Positions 10,568 through 21,419 of a stretch of 64,000 nt of DNA are shown here, in pieces (position 1 is the first letter of the stretch; the number at the start of each line of letters is the position of its first letter). The DNA comes from Coenobita brevimanus (Eukaryota > Arthropoda > Malacostraca > Decapoda > Coenobitidae). The position numbers and the translations under genes were made by a program. The DNA is taken from the NCBI GenBank assembly GCA_032717465.1, contig CM064663.1:14520989-14584988 (forward strand), written 5' to 3'. A model generated the notes under the pieces. It was not told the DNA's origin. It saw only the letters and a program-made list of their open reading frames with translations, and did no database searches.

Positions 10568-11394
10568 CCTGCAGAGTATTTATCAGTAATCTATTCCAGA
10601 GAAAGGAAAGCTAACTGTTACCTGGAATGAAGAAGTAAAATTATACTACAACCGGAAATATAACAATAAAGTTGAAATATAACAATAAAGTCACAACACG
10701 GTTACCTGTAAAGAAATGAGAGAGATATTTCACTGTAAAAGTTAGTGCAAGTAAGAAGAAAAAAATATTGGGAAATAACAGCAAGACTTGCCTTGTGTCG
10801 AAAATGTAAACAAACGCTGCTGTGATCTCTTGTTTTACTAATTCATCGTTTACAGTGATAAAATAATGGATCACTGGTAAAGAATCCTATCTTAATCCAT
10901 TAATACTAAATTAGTTCTGAGACCAAAAATAAATATACAAAGTGCAAATTCTTATTGTTTTCCAAGGGTAACTCGTCCGGCCCTCTGGCGGTAGACGGCT
11001 GAAGTAACTGCGTATCAGGGACAAAGAGACGGTGCCAAGTTACAACATAACTATTTATATGATATAAATTGTTTTTTTCTTACCTTAGAGCAATGCATAT
11101 CACCGTCCAAAGCACTCTACACTCAGTCACAGAGCTTCACAGAAATAAACTGAGTCTCTTATTCAATACCGTCTATTAAACAGAGCTAATCAAACACCCA
11201 TCCACCAACAATACTCACAGACGTTGTGCAAATCGTATTTACACTTCACAAACTATACTTAGCGACCAGACAATCAGCCACATCACTTACCCAAACTCAG
11301 GACTATCACACTACTGTAATCACACATGCAAAACACTGAAACAAGGCACTCAGCTGTGGGTATTCTCAGAGCAGGCCAGGAGGACGTCTTGCTA
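10568..11394. other. Unassigned AT-rich interval
   Basis: No coding family, RNA gene or repeat partner was recognised. It begins with the right flank of the TA-flanked MITE and ends where the Jockey-like RT reading starts. Confidence 0.5.
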
Positions 11395-11503
11395 GCAGGG
11401 CGGTGAAGCAGACTCCGTGCCTTCTTTACCTCTGCGTAGTTGTTGACTTCATACATGGATTTTATTCACCCCCATGTAGAGTACAACTCTCATGTGTGGT
11501 CAG
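11395..11503 (+). pseudogene. Jockey-like RT fragment, part upstream of the hAT insertion
   Basis: In one frame this reads RLRAFFTS, a stop, LLTSYMDFIHPHVEYNSHVW, the conserved C-terminal RT segment of Jockey-type LINEs (usually ..LIRPxLEYxSHVW..). The reading is cut inside this motif by the element at 11504. It resumes in frame at 13883 once the element and one copy of its 8-bp target duplication are removed. Confidence 0.8.
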
Positions 11504-11539
11504 CAGTGTTGTAGGTCTCGAGACCGGTCTCGAGACCAG

Positions 11540-11705
11540 TTTGACGTGGTCTTGGTCTTGATCTTGGTCTCGCTTGATGTGATCTTGGTCTTGATCTTGG
11601 TCTCGCTTGATGTGATCTTGGTCTTGATCTTGGTCTCGCTTGATGTGATCTTGGTCTTGATCTTGGTCTCGCTTGATGTGATCTTGGTCTTGATCTTGGT
11701 CTCGA
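11540..11705. repeat. 33-bp minisatellite in the hAT left subterminal region
   Basis: About five units of CTTGATGTGATCTTGGTCTT plus GATCTTGGTCTCG occur nearly identical in a row. Because 33 is divisible by 3, all frames stay open and give artefactual repetitive ORFs on both strands. Two GGTCTCGAGACC palindromes precede the array at 11513-11536. Confidence 0.9.
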
Positions 11706-12092
11706 AGCTTCCGGTCTCGGAGTTTTGGCTCGAGACCAGGTCGAGACCAGCATTACAAAATGCATCGTGACGTGGGGAAGGTTGGAATTTATGATCATAC
11801 ACGGAATTTATGATTCACGGTGCGCCATACAGCATTGTACCGTCTATAGATACTGCCTGGCTAGCGCTACGGTGATGACGCATGAGATGAACCCTGCGAG
11901 CGATGATAGAGTGCGAGTAAGTCGAGAGAGCATGCTGACGTGGCCATTCTCGCAGTGATAATCTCCCTTTGCACGCACGCATGTTTGCAGCTCTGTTCAC
12001 ATCCGTGTACCTCATATACGTGTATGGTGTATGCAATCCCCACACCCTTTGTACACGTACACCACAGGTTTAGCTAGTTCGCTCGGAAAACT

Positions 12093-12305
12093 ATCTATCT
12101 ATCTTTTGCCAGACGCCATAATCCCCTAAGGGGTGGCCATTTGACTTTGAGTTATTTGTTTTACGGGGAGGGGCACTAACCCTCGACCAACCCACTTGCT
12201 GACACGTAGGGAGCACGTATGATTTGGTTATATGGTTACCACTCAGCGTTGTAAATGGTTTCTTGGCTTACATGAAACCATTTGGCTTGTTACTCAATGT
12301 AAAGC
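12093..12305 (-). mobile_element. LINE-derived short element (5' leader joined to 3' tail), copy 2
   Basis: Read on the minus strand, it begins with sequence matching the leader of the LINE at 18820-18895 (..GAGTAACAAGCCAAATGG.. and ..GAGTGGTAACCATATAA..). It then passes directly into the 3' tail shared with 7824-7961, ending GGCGTCTGGCAAAAGATAG. The coding part is absent. This is a short element that keeps only the two ends of a LINE family. It lies inside the hAT element, so it inserted later or was carried with it. Confidence 0.75.
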
Positions 12306-12609
12306 CACCTGTAAAGGAAAGAAAAGCAAAAAGAAGTGACAGGAAAGATAGGAGAAATAAGAAGAGAGGAGGGCAGGAACAGAAAAAGAATGATAAAGGC
12401 TAAGAAAGAAGTAGGCAGCATTACATCAAGTGAGTGGATAATGGTCGCCACCACCTACCACCAAAACCACATGAACCAAACGTAACCACAAAAATTTCTA
12501 TTTTCCTATGTTTGTTTCTTCATGCCAATGAAGTCATGAAAGCAGAAATGTTTTACCTAGATGTTCAGTTGTTTGCATATAGTAAATTTTGTAAATATAT
12601 TTCCTCCCT

Positions 12610-12900
12610 TACAGGGACGTAGCCAGGATTTTGGAGCAATGGGGGCCAAGTCAGACATCAGTGGCTTCCAACCTTTCTAGTTATGACTCTTCAGAGCTTC
12701 CAAATGGCTATCACTGAGGCCTGCAGTGACTTCTGTGACCTTTTTAGAAGAAATCAGAATATTTTCTAGTGTTTCACAGCCACCCTCGTATTTCATACAA
12801 CTTATTCACCTATGAGTGGGGGGCCATGGCCATGTGGCCAGTGGCGTTTCTAGCCCCACTAAAGTGGGGGAGCTACCTGGGGGCCGATAAATCATATGTA
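12610..12900 (+). repeat. Possible hAT-type end fragments
   Basis: CAGGGACGTAGCCAGGATTT (12613) and CAGTGGCGTTTCTAGCC (12840) resemble the CAGGGGCGTAGCCAGG-like ends of a widespread hAT group. They point the same way and no matching opposite ends were found, so they may be truncated copies. Confidence 0.35.
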
Positions 12901-13737
12901 GTAGCAAGAAGGGCAGTGAGCAGACTCGAATGAGAGCCGCTTTCAAGAAGCAAAGTTAGTGAAAACTGTTCTCTTAAACAAATAGTGGGTACGACAATAA
13001 GAAGTATTTGGAGCACTTATGGAAGTAAAATATATATTTTATATTTATGAATATTTTTTGCTTCCCACCTCTGTATCCCGAAAGCCCTTCCGTCTCTTGT
13101 GTAATTATCCTGAGAAATACAGGTAGGTAGTCCCGCTCAACTGTTCACGAGAAACGAAAAATGAATATGTTGTGTATGAAACGTTTGGGCACGGGTAAAG
13201 CTTGGAGAGAAATGCGAAAATTAGTCTTCCGAAAACCAGCTTTCGCATGAATAAGATACAGCTACCCATGAGTACGCTGGCACCACAAAGTATGCAACAC
13301 CATACATTATAACTTCAAAACTGTACTTTCAAAAGTTTCAAAACTTAAAAAACTTTCAAGAGCCGTGACATAGGTGTGCAGGGCCGTAGAGAGATATGAC
13401 TGTCCTCTGGGGTGCCTGGAAAACGTTTGACACGGGCTAGAAAAAGAAGCAAAATTGTCACAGTCCTGGTGTGGGCCCTGGTCCCTCCATACTCTTGAGT
13501 TTTGGCCCCGGGAATTATCCCTATTGCCCTCTTCTCTCTTTCATTCAACTCACGTGCGATAATCAACTTAAATTCGTTTAAAAGGTGTTGAGTACCGTAT
13601 CGCATCGACACATAATCTGCAACTGGGTGATTGGGTAGTGCACTTACTCGAGGGGCCGAGACGCCCATGAAAACTGACCAGCAGTGCAGCACCTGCAGGC
13701 AGCAGTTACTTTTCATTCATTCAGCAGACACATAAAT

Positions 13738-13862
13738 TCTTGGTCTTGGTCTTGCTCTTGGTCTCGGAGGGTCTGGTCTTGGTCTTAGTCTTGATCTCGG
13801 AGGATCTGGTCTTGGTCTTGGAGGGTCTGGTCTTGGTCTTGGTCTCGAGGTGCCTGGTCTTG
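13738..13862. repeat. hAT right subterminal repeat array
   Basis: Repeated TCTTGGTCTTGGTCTCGGAGG and GGTCTGGTCTTGG motifs mirror those in the left subterminal region at 11513-11705. The array ends at the right terminal repeat. Confidence 0.8.
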
Positions 13863-13882
13863 ACTACAGCACTGGTGGTCAG

Positions 13883-14260
13883 GCTCCTCATATACAGCTC
13901 TTCTCAACAAGGTGGAGTCAAAAGCTTTTTGTCTCATCAACTCACCTTCTCTTACTAGCTCCCTTTAACCTCTGTATCTACGCTGTACTGTTGCATCTTT
14001 ATCTCTTTTCAGTCGCTACTTCAATGGTCACCCCTCCTCCACTATGGCGGGTGTGTAGCATCCGTCTAACAACAAAATCTCATCCCTTTTCTGTCCATCT
14101 CTCTAATGCATGAGTTAACCGTTACCCCCAGTCTTTCATTTATGCAACAGGTCACCTCTGGAACTGTCTCCCTCTGGCTGTACTTCCTACTGCCTATGAT
14201 CTCCAGCCTTTCAAACGCAGTGTGTCCAGGGACCCCAAAAGGAACAGTCTTGAATTTGGC
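13883..14260 (+). pseudogene. Jockey-like RT fragment, part downstream of the hAT insertion
   Basis: When the preceding TSD copy is joined to the left half, the frame continues WSGSSYTALLNKVESKAF, the expected Jockey RT tail. A further C-terminal stretch (about 14075-14245) reads as the usual SHPFSVHLSNARVNRYSQSF block followed by GHLWNCLPLAV. Scattered stops show decay. It ends near 14260, and a pseudo-3' region runs to ~14345. Confidence 0.8.
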
Positions 14261-14349
14261 TCTCTTATCTTGTCTTTATTTTTTCTTGGAGGGAGAAATT
14301 TACAGGCTCCTGGCCTTTTGTTGCTCCTTCCTTGCATTAAAAAGATAGA

Positions 14350-15900
14350 ACGACAGTTAGAGGGCTGAAAATGATCAGCCTTCCATAACAGGAATTTTCC
14401 AGCAAGAAGGAAAGGTACAAGCTGAGACAAAGGCAACAGAGTTTATCTAGGCAGGATATAAGTACAGAAGAACAGCACTTGAGGACAATTAGAGGGACCC
14501 CATCAGCATCCCATCAGGCCTATATGCCTTGTCAGCATTAAAGCCAGTGATGGCAGAAAACGCATCAACTGAAGAAATTTTAATGTCAGCCATGAGGAAG
14601 TAAGAGGGAGGAAGTGATAGAAGTGATAGAGGAACTGCACCAGAATTGTCTAAGGTGGAAATGAAGGAGAAATTCTGAGCAAAGAGTTCTGCTTTACAGT
14701 AGAAGAAACAGTTGCAGAGTCGTCAGAGTGGAAAATAGGCGGAAAGGATAACGAAGTAAAGTTGTTAGAAAGGTATCTGGCAAGCATCGGAAGGAGCAGG
14801 AGGAATTTGAGTTAGTATGAATGATATTATATTTAGCAGAGTGATGGACGGACTTAACACAATTCCAACCAGAAAGGTAAAAGAGAGGAAATCCAGGGAA
14901 GGGTTGGCTCCAGTACCATTTTGAAGGCCCTCTCGTTGATGTGGACGGCATTTGAATAAGCATAATTAAAGATTTTTTTTTTTCATTAGTCACAGGATAA
15001 AAGAGGGAAATGTATGTTTCCATACCTGAGAGAATAACCTATGTAATGCATGAGGCACACTTAGATGATTCTCGGCCATGGAAGCAATAATCATTCCAGG
15101 GAAATAAAAATATGTACTGTCTGAGGTCCTCCCAATCAGCAACTTCAAAATACCAAAGTCGCCGCTAATTGGGATGGTTCACAGGCCTTACTGAGGTGGC
15201 AGGACAGTTAAGGTAATAAGACTACAATCAGAGGACCCCAATGAAAACATTAGCAGCATAAGCAGAAGGATGAGATGCAAGGAATTGGTCAGGTACACTG
15301 GGAGTCTCTACAAGACAGTTAGCGATATAGATTGGGTGCTGTCCAAGCTGCTTTTGGTCATTAAGGATGGAAAAGATGTAGCCTTGTACGTGGATCAGTG
15401 ATAGGAGAGGAGAGCCAAAGGTTGTAGTGAACACTGAAATCACTTAGAATGGAGACTTCAGGGAAAGAAGAAACTGATGGGATGTTCCATCTTAGAGATA
15501 AAATTGTCAAAGAATCTATCATCATCAGCAGAAGTAGCAGATAAGAAACGGTGCAGATATACTTAGTCAGAGAATGGTAGGATAGACGAACCTATAGACT
15601 AAGGAATTCAGAAGACTGAAGTACAGGAACATGGGTGCACGATATGTTGATTATGTAGATATATACAACAGCCACTTTTTGCTTTGAAGTGAGTATAGAG
15701 AAAGTAGGAGGATACAGAGGAAGGTTTCCTTTAAGTCGCCTTAGACAGCTGAGTCTCAGTACTGGGCAGAAGGTGAGGTTTTGAGGAAACTAGGTGGCGT
15801 TCAGCAGAGATAAAAATAAAGGAAAGGTTGCGATTGTGCAGAAATAAATAAAAAGTATAAAAACAGAACCAGTTTGCACTAATATTACACTATACTACCG
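14350..15900 (-). mobile_element. Decayed Jockey-like LINE (endonuclease C-terminus to RT start)
   Basis: The minus strand shows, in order, the endonuclease end (PSVPDQFLASHPSAYAANVF near 15305-15245, where the family has DxFLTSxPSxY), the linker (LWYFEVADWEDLR then PWNDYCF near 15170-15080), and an RT-start trace (DKAYRPDGM and DGVPLIVLKCCSSVL near 14540-14470). Stops and frame changes are frequent. It is convergent with the plus-strand RT fragment ending at ~14345 and is a separate copy of a similar family. The 5' limit is poorly defined. Confidence 0.7.
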
Positions 15901-16230
15901 TAGCACATATTTGCACTTGTAATGCAAGTTCATTTCCACTATAACCTGAAAAAAAAAAAAAAAAATCTTTATTTCTGGCACTTGTACTGCGAGTTCACGC
16001 ACCATATCCTGAGATCATTTCCTTACACCAGTACTTTTTCTTATATTCTAAATTCTTCTGCGGTAAATTCACTTGCTAGGGCAATTTCTTAGTGCACTAG
16101 AGGAATGGCACAAGGTAATTTCTAGTTCACTATCACAACAAATCCAGTTTGCATGTATATTGCAATGTATTACCAAAACATATTCGCAGTTGTACTGAAT
16201 GTTCACTAGCAGTGTAACCTGAGTGTTTTC
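15860..16230. repeat. Diverged direct repeat pair, spacing ~270 bp
   Basis: CCAGTTTGCACTAATATT..GCACTTGTAATGCAAGTTCA..TATAACCTGA (15866-15950) recurs as CCAGTTTGCATGTATATT..GCAGTTGTACTGAATGTTCA..TGTAACCTGA (16143-16222). A partial third copy lies near 15977. No function is evident. Confidence 0.55.
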
Positions 16231-16349
16231 TTAAACCCATACATACATTTTATTATATTATCTATCTATCTATCTATTGCCAGACGCCTCAATCCCGTTT
16301 GGGGTGGCCACAAACAAATCGCCTCCAAGTCGCCCTGTCCCCCGCCATT

Positions 16350-17207
16350 TCACTGCCCTGCTCCCAACTCACACCCCCCTCTCTCATATATCTCTCCACC
16401 CCATCCCTCCATCTCATCCTCGGCCTCCCCTCGCTCTTCCCCCTCCACCTCACTCACATACACTCTCTTCGTCAATCTTTCACCCTCCATCCTCTCCACA
16501 TGGCCAAACCACCTCAGTGTGTTCCTCATAACGCTTCCTATCACATCCACATCCACACCACAACACTCCTTTATATCCACATTCGTCAGCCTGTCTCTCC
16601 ACGTGACTCCACAGGCTCCTCTTAAATAACTCATTTCCACTGCTCTCACTCTTGACTTGTGTCCTTCCAACAATGTCCAAGCTTCACTTCCGTACGTTAG
16701 AGTTGGTATCACAATACTGTCATGTAGTAACTTTTTCACTTCCATGCTCACTTTCCTGTTTCTTATCACTGTTTTCAAAGAACCAGCAACCTTTCTTCCC
16801 TGCTGTACCCTTTCAAGCACTTCACCCTCCAAACCTCCATCCTTACTCATCACACTACCCAAATACTTAAAAGTACTCACATTTTCCAATTCCTCACCAT
16901 CCAACCTCGCTGTACATTCACTAACTTCACCTCTCTCAAAGACCATCACTTTACTCTTCCCTACATTCACCTTTAGGTTCCGTTTCTTACACACTCTCCC
17001 AAACTCATCTACCAAGCCTTGCAGCTCCCCTTCGTCTTCACTCAACAACACAGTATCATCTGCAAACAACAGTACAGGGAGTTTCCAAACACTATCCTCT
17101 CTCACCAGGGCCACTCCAACATCCACTACCCTGCCTTGTACCTCTTTTATTACCCCATCCATGTACAGATTGAACAACCATGGAGACATGACACATCCCT
17201 GTTTCAA
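16350..17207 (-). pseudogene. LINE reverse transcriptase C-terminal half with FADD motif
   Basis: The 285-codon frame starts LKQGCVMSPWLFNLYMDG-like (motif B) and has LLFADDTVLL with the catalytic FADD at residues 48-51 (codons at 17066-17055). It then has LKVNVGKSKVMVF (motif D), YLGSVMSKDG (motif E), and the thumb/connection with TLTYGSEAWTL and MRNTLRWFGHVERM. The last ~40 residues run into G-rich 3' sequence. The catalytic residues are intact although the full polyprotein is interrupted upstream. Confidence 0.85.
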
Positions 17208-17281
17208 CCAACTTTCAAAGAGAAAAATTCACTTAGTTCACCATCCACACGCACTGCAGCCTTCGCACCATCGTACATACT

Positions 17282-18034
17282 CTACACAGCATTCAACAAC
17301 TTCCCATCTACTCCATATATTCTTAACACTTTCCACAATCCTTGTCTATCCACCCTGTCATATGCTTTCTCCAAATCCATGAAAGCCGCATACACCTTCT
17401 TTCCCTTCTCTAGAAACTTTTCCACTAAAGATCTAAGAATGAATATCTGATCTACACAACCTCTTCCCTTCCTAAAGCCTCCCTGTTCTTCTCCAACTAA
17501 TTTCTCTGTTCTTTCTCTAACTCTGTCTATAAGTATCCTACCATACATTTTTCCTATTATACTAAGAAGACAAATGCCTCTATGATTACCACACACTTCT
17601 TTTTCCCCTTTTCCTTTGTACAGGGAAATAATTATACCTGACTTCCAATCCTCCGGGACTCTACCTTCCTCCCAGGCCAATCTGCACATCTTCCACATCC
17701 ATTCTACTACTATCTCTCCCCCATGCTTCAGCATTTCACCACACACTCCATCAATTCCTGGGGCTTTCCCCGATTTAACTTTCTTCATTGCTTCCACAAC
17801 TTCTATCCTACTGATTTCTTCCTGTCTTTTCACCTCCCTCCTTCTTCCAGCCATTCCCCAGCCACTTATACTCGCACTACTTCCATCCTCTACGTTCAAC
17901 AATTCCTTAAAGTGTTCTCTCCATCTGCTCACTTTTTCTCCCTTCTCCACTAGTAATCTACCATTTTTATCTTTCACTCCCCTGCTAACTTCACTTCCAC
18001 CCTGTCTTACTCTTTTCACTTCTCTCCAGAACAT
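17282..18034 (-). pseudogene. LINE reverse transcriptase N-terminal half
   Basis: In this 250-codon frame, motif 0 is SGKAPGIDGVCGEMLK (residues ~93-108), motif 1 is RVPEDWKSGIIISLYKGKG, motif 2 is CGNHRGICLLSIIGKMYGRI, the finger is EQGGFRKGRGCVDQIF, and motif A is AAFMDLEKAYDRVDRQGLW, with the first catalytic Asp in FMDLEKAYD. It ends at a stop in ..KLLNAV*, where the family has a further codon. Confidence 0.85.
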
Positions 18035-18745
18035 TTACTTACAGTCCCTCCACTTTACACTCAAATTCCTTCCAAATTCCTCATCCACTCTCTTCTTACT
18101 CTCTCTTACTAATCTTTTCACCTCTCTCTTTCTTTCCACATATAACTCTCTCTTCCGCCTCTCAACTTCTTCCAAGCCCCTATTTCTCATCCATTCATTG
18201 TATGCTTTCTTCTTTTGTGCCACAGCCTGTTTCACCTCTTCAGTCCACCACGCTGTTCCTTGCACCCCCTTCCGTCTTCTCTTCCTTCCACACACCACAT
18301 CACATGCTGCACATATTGCTTCTGTAAATATCTTACGCACACCTTCCACGTCTCCCATCTGCTCCAATTCATATTTGCCCAATCGTTCCTCCACTTCTCT
18401 CTTATACTCTGCCTTTTTCTCATCCTCTTGTAACCTTTCCACACTCCTTGCAACTACTCCTTCCTCTCGTCTTTCCCTTCTTCTATTCCTCCATCTTACT
18501 TGCATCCTAATTCTGGCCACCACCAAGTAGTGGTCAGAAAGTCTACTCCCCCAACCTCTATACACTCTTGCATCCTTTACACATCTTCGCATCCTTTCAT
18601 CCACACACACATAATCAATCATTGCCTTCCTTTCATTCATTTCACCACCCACCCTTCTCATCACTCGCCATGTATACCTGTGGATCATTTTATGCCTGAA
18701 GAGGGTATTGGCTATCACCAACCCCCTCCCAGCACAAATGTCCAT
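18035..18745 (-). pseudogene. LINE endonuclease C-terminal region and linker
   Basis: This 236-codon frame contains the DxxxVDERM..DARVYRGWGSRLSDHYLVVARI block (residues ~43-80) that closes an EEP nuclease, SDH being the catalytic histidine motif. A long basic, helical linker (RRERREEGVVARS.., GTAWWTEEVKQAV.., KRLVRESKKRVDEEF) follows. It ends with a TAA one codon before MFWREVK, where the family continues without a stop. The N-terminal half of the nuclease is missing. Confidence 0.8.
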
Positions 18746-18795
18746 ATTATATTATGAACTATTTATATGGTAGGTTTGGGTGCCCATCATCCACT

Positions 18796-18835
18796 CACTC
18801 AATGTAGAGATACCATATGATCTCTACACTGAGTG
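18796..18835. repeat. Near-perfect hairpin in LINE leader
   Basis: The arms CACTCAATGTAGAGAT (18796-18811) and ATCTCTACACTGAGTG (18820-18835) pair with one mismatch around an 8-nt loop. It lies between the head-to-head LINEs, in the presumed leader of the plus-strand one. Part of the right arm and its downstream sequence recur in the short element at 12225-12305. Confidence 0.8.
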
Positions 18836-19029
18836 ACAAGCCGAATGGTTTCCTGTACCTAGGACATCATTTACTACGCTGGGTGGTAACCATATAAAGG
18901 GGGTTTCTGGCAGGGTTAAGTGTCCCCCAGATTCCCTTATCCAAAATCACCTAGTTATGGCAGTCGTTTGAGAGAGCCTCAAAGGGCCCAATACCTGCCC
19001 AGGGCCCCAACCAAATGGGCAGACTCGCG

Positions 19030-20076
19030 CGGCCATGTGTAATGTGAGAGGTGTTAATGACAAGAGGAAGAGGGTGAAAGTGGTGAATGTGTTCAAGAGT
19101 GCGAGATATGCCGTAATGGCATTGTGTGAAACGAAGAAAATAGGATGTGAAGTGGAGGAGTGGGAGGATGTGAAATGTGTAAGATTGGGAATGACTGGGT
19201 GAGGAAGATGCAAGGAAGGAGTTGCATTGTTTATGAAGGAGGTGTGGCAGAGTGGAATGAGAGACTACAAATGTGTCAACTCGAAGTGTATCTATGTCAA
19301 GTTCAAGTTTGACAAGGTGAAAGTGGCAGTGATTGTAGCATATGCACCATGTGAGGACAGAAGTGACAGAGTGAAAGACAGGTTTTGGGATGAGCTGGAT
19401 GAAGTAGTGGGAGAAAGTGATCGTAATGGGGGATATGAATGGAAGAGTAGGCAATGGTCCTGAGGATGACAAAATGAGTTGTTATGGAGTACAAGGAGAA
19501 AATGATAATGGGAAGAGACTAAAGGATATGTGTCAGGAGAGGAGGTTGTGCATTTGTAACTCTTATTTCAAACACAGAGATGCACATAAATATACATGGT
19601 ATAGAGGGAACAGGGATCGTGTTGAAACAAGCCTGACTGATTACATGCTCGTAGAGAGGTCAATGTCGGGAATGGTTGCTGATCCGAGGGCCATGAGAGG
19701 ACGATGTGGAGCTCTGTCAGATCATATGATTGTGATATGCAAGATCAAGCTGAGAGGAGTGAGGTGGATCAGGAGGGAGAGGAACAGTCAGAGAGAAAGA
19801 CTGAAAGTTGAAAAGCTGAGGATCAAAGAAATGGCAGATGATTACAGGATCAAAGTAGAGGAGGAGATAGAATTAGTGAATTGGAATGAAATGGATCTGG
19901 ACAGCCTGTGGAATGCATATAGGGATTGCTTTGTTAGGAACGCTATAAAGGTGTGTGGTGTGGCAAGAGTAACAACAAAAAAGAAAGGTACGGCATGGTG
20001 GGATGAGAAGGTTAAGACAGTGGTGGAGGAAAAGTGGAAGAAGTGGATATGTGGTTACAGGAAGGGGTTCAGTTGA
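19030..20076 (+). pseudogene. LINE endonuclease and linker
   Basis: The reading starts MCNVRGVNDKRKRVKVVNVF and has LCETKK (metal-site E). After a stop it continues to KVAVIVAYAPCEDRSDRVKD. After a frame change at ~19430 it continues as VMGDMNGRVGNG (D/N metal block), TYFKHRDAHKYTWYRG-like sequence, LTDYMLVERSM and GALSDHMIVICKIKLRG (SDH motif), then the basic linker to KKKGTAWWDEKVKTVVEEK. All EEP motifs are identifiable in order, but the domain is split by at least one stop and one frameshift. Confidence 0.8.
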
Positions 20077-20332
20077 ATTAAGAACTGAATATGTTCAGAA
20101 CAAGAAGCACGTAAAGAGACTAGTGAAGAGGAAAAAGAAGGAGATGAAGGAGGATCTAGGATGAAAAATGAATGCGAACTACTCTAAAAAAAGGAAGTTA
20201 TTCTGGAAAGTGGTGCAGAAATGTAGAAGTGAAAGTGGAAAGAAATGTGATGGTGTGAAGGATGTAGGTGGTAGGTAATTAACCCATGGGGATGAAGTTA
20301 GGACCAGATGGAAAGAATATTTTGAAAGCCTG

Positions 20333-21300
20333 ATGAATGGGAACAGAGAGAGCAGAGTGGCTGTAAACATGATTGGTTTAGGGGGTGTGCAGAGAAGGAA
20401 TGCAGTGCCAGGAGACGTGATACTCACACAGGTGAAGAGTGCTGAGAAGCGGCTGAAAAATGGGAAAGCAGCTGGGGTTGATGAGTTGAATGCAAAGATG
20501 CTTAAGTGTAGTGGAAAGAGTGAAATGAAGTGCTTGTTGGAGATATGTACGAAGGCATGGATGAGTGAAACTGTGCCTGCAGAGTGGAAAAAGGCTGTGA
20601 TTGTACCCCCGTACAAAAATAAAGGTGAGTGGAGTGAGTGCAAGAATTATCGTGGCATAAGTTTATTGAGTGTAGTAGGGAAGGTATATGGAAGAATTAT
20701 TAAATAGAAAGTAAGAGATATATCAGAAGTCCTAGTGAGTGCTGAACAGGGTGGCTTTACCAGTGGGAGAGGATGTATGGATCAAATATTTGCAGTGAGA
20801 TAGTAAAGAAGGCTTTTGAGAACGACCATAAGGTGTTTATGGCATTCCTGGACCTGGAAAAAGCATATGACAAAGTGGACAGAGAAGGATTGTGGAAAGT
20901 TTTGCGCATGTATGGTGTAGATTGTAAGCTGCTAGGTGCCGTCAGGGTTTTTTATGATGGTAGTGAAGCATGTGTAAAGGTAAATGGGCATCTAAGTGAA
21001 TGGTTCACGATCGATGTGGGCGTACGACAAGGCTGAGTGATGTCCCATGGTCGTTCAATATATATATGGATGGGATGATGAGAGACGTAAAGACACGAGT
21101 AATGGAGAGATGGATGGCGTTGGTAATGACTAATGAATGGTGATGGATGGAATATCTCAAATTTGTTGTATGCTGATGATGCAGTGCTGCGTGCAAGTAC
21201 TGGACAAGAACTTAGTAGGGTAGTGCAGAGTTTTGCTGATGTCTGTGAGCATCGTGCCTTGAGAGTAAATGTAGTAAAGTGATGGTTACTCAGGGAAAGG
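20333..21300 (+). pseudogene. LINE reverse transcriptase core with YADD motif
   Basis: 20333-20707 carries NGKAAGVDELNAKML, VPAEWKKAVIVPPYKNKGEW and CKNYRGISLLSVVGKVYGRI. A stop follows, then AEQGGFTSGRGCMDQIF. 20773-21036 carries MAFLDLEKAYDKVDREGLW (motif A) and VGVRQG then a stop where the family continues with motif B. LLYADDAVL, with YADD at 21169-21180, is intact in another frame. At least three inactivating lesions are present. Confidence 0.85.
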
Positions 21301-21419
21301 GTGACTCCCAGTGCGATGTTAAAGTGAATGAAGAGAGACTGGAATTGGTGAGAGAGTTCAAGTACCTGGGTACAGTGATAGAAAAGAGATGAAAATGTGC
21401 AAAAGAAGTTGAAAGTAGA

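Larger units (their letters stand above)
11504..13874. mobile_element. hAT-like non-autonomous element with perfect 8-bp target duplication
   Basis: The flanks are GTGGTCAG at 11496-11503 and again at 13875-13882. The left end is CAGTGTTGTAG and the right end is CTACAGCACTG, 11-bp inverted repeats with one mismatch. An 8-bp duplication and CAGTG..CACTG ends are typical of hAT elements. Both subterminal regions are loaded with GGTCTTGGTCTCG-like motifs (11513-11750 and 13738-13862), as expected for transposase-binding repeats. No hAT transposase was found inside. The interior carries a nested LINE-derived insertion (12093-12305) and unassigned sequence. Confidence 0.85.
16261..18770 (-). mobile_element. 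LINE with (TAGA)n tail, nearly complete EN-C to RT end
   Basis: Three long frames follow one another: endonuclease C-terminal half (18745-18035), RT N-terminal half (18034-17282) and RT C-terminal half (17207-16350). The 3' end at 16261 carries a tetranucleotide tail (TATC repeats on the plus strand). The first two frames are contiguous and separated only by a TAA at 18035-18037. The second and third are joined by a stop near 17260 and a single-base shift near 17212. It is 5' truncated within the endonuclease. Decay is slight, so it is among the youngest LINEs here. The plus-strand ORFs over it (for example 17616-18530) are shadows. Confidence 0.88.

Noticed and set aside
11490..11802. Repetitive proteins (RPRSHQA-type and SSETKIKTK-type) on both strands
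   Set aside because: Products of a 33-bp minisatellite whose period keeps all frames open; not genes.
11504..13874. An hAT transposase gene inside the hAT-like element
   Set aside because: Frames at 12434-12622 and 13716-13345 show no hAT motifs; the element is treated as non-autonomous.
17616..18530. 304-codon plus-strand open frame rich in Ser/Thr/Pro
   Set aside because: It is the antisense shadow of the minus-strand LINE endonuclease and RT, whose conserved motifs lie on the other strand.
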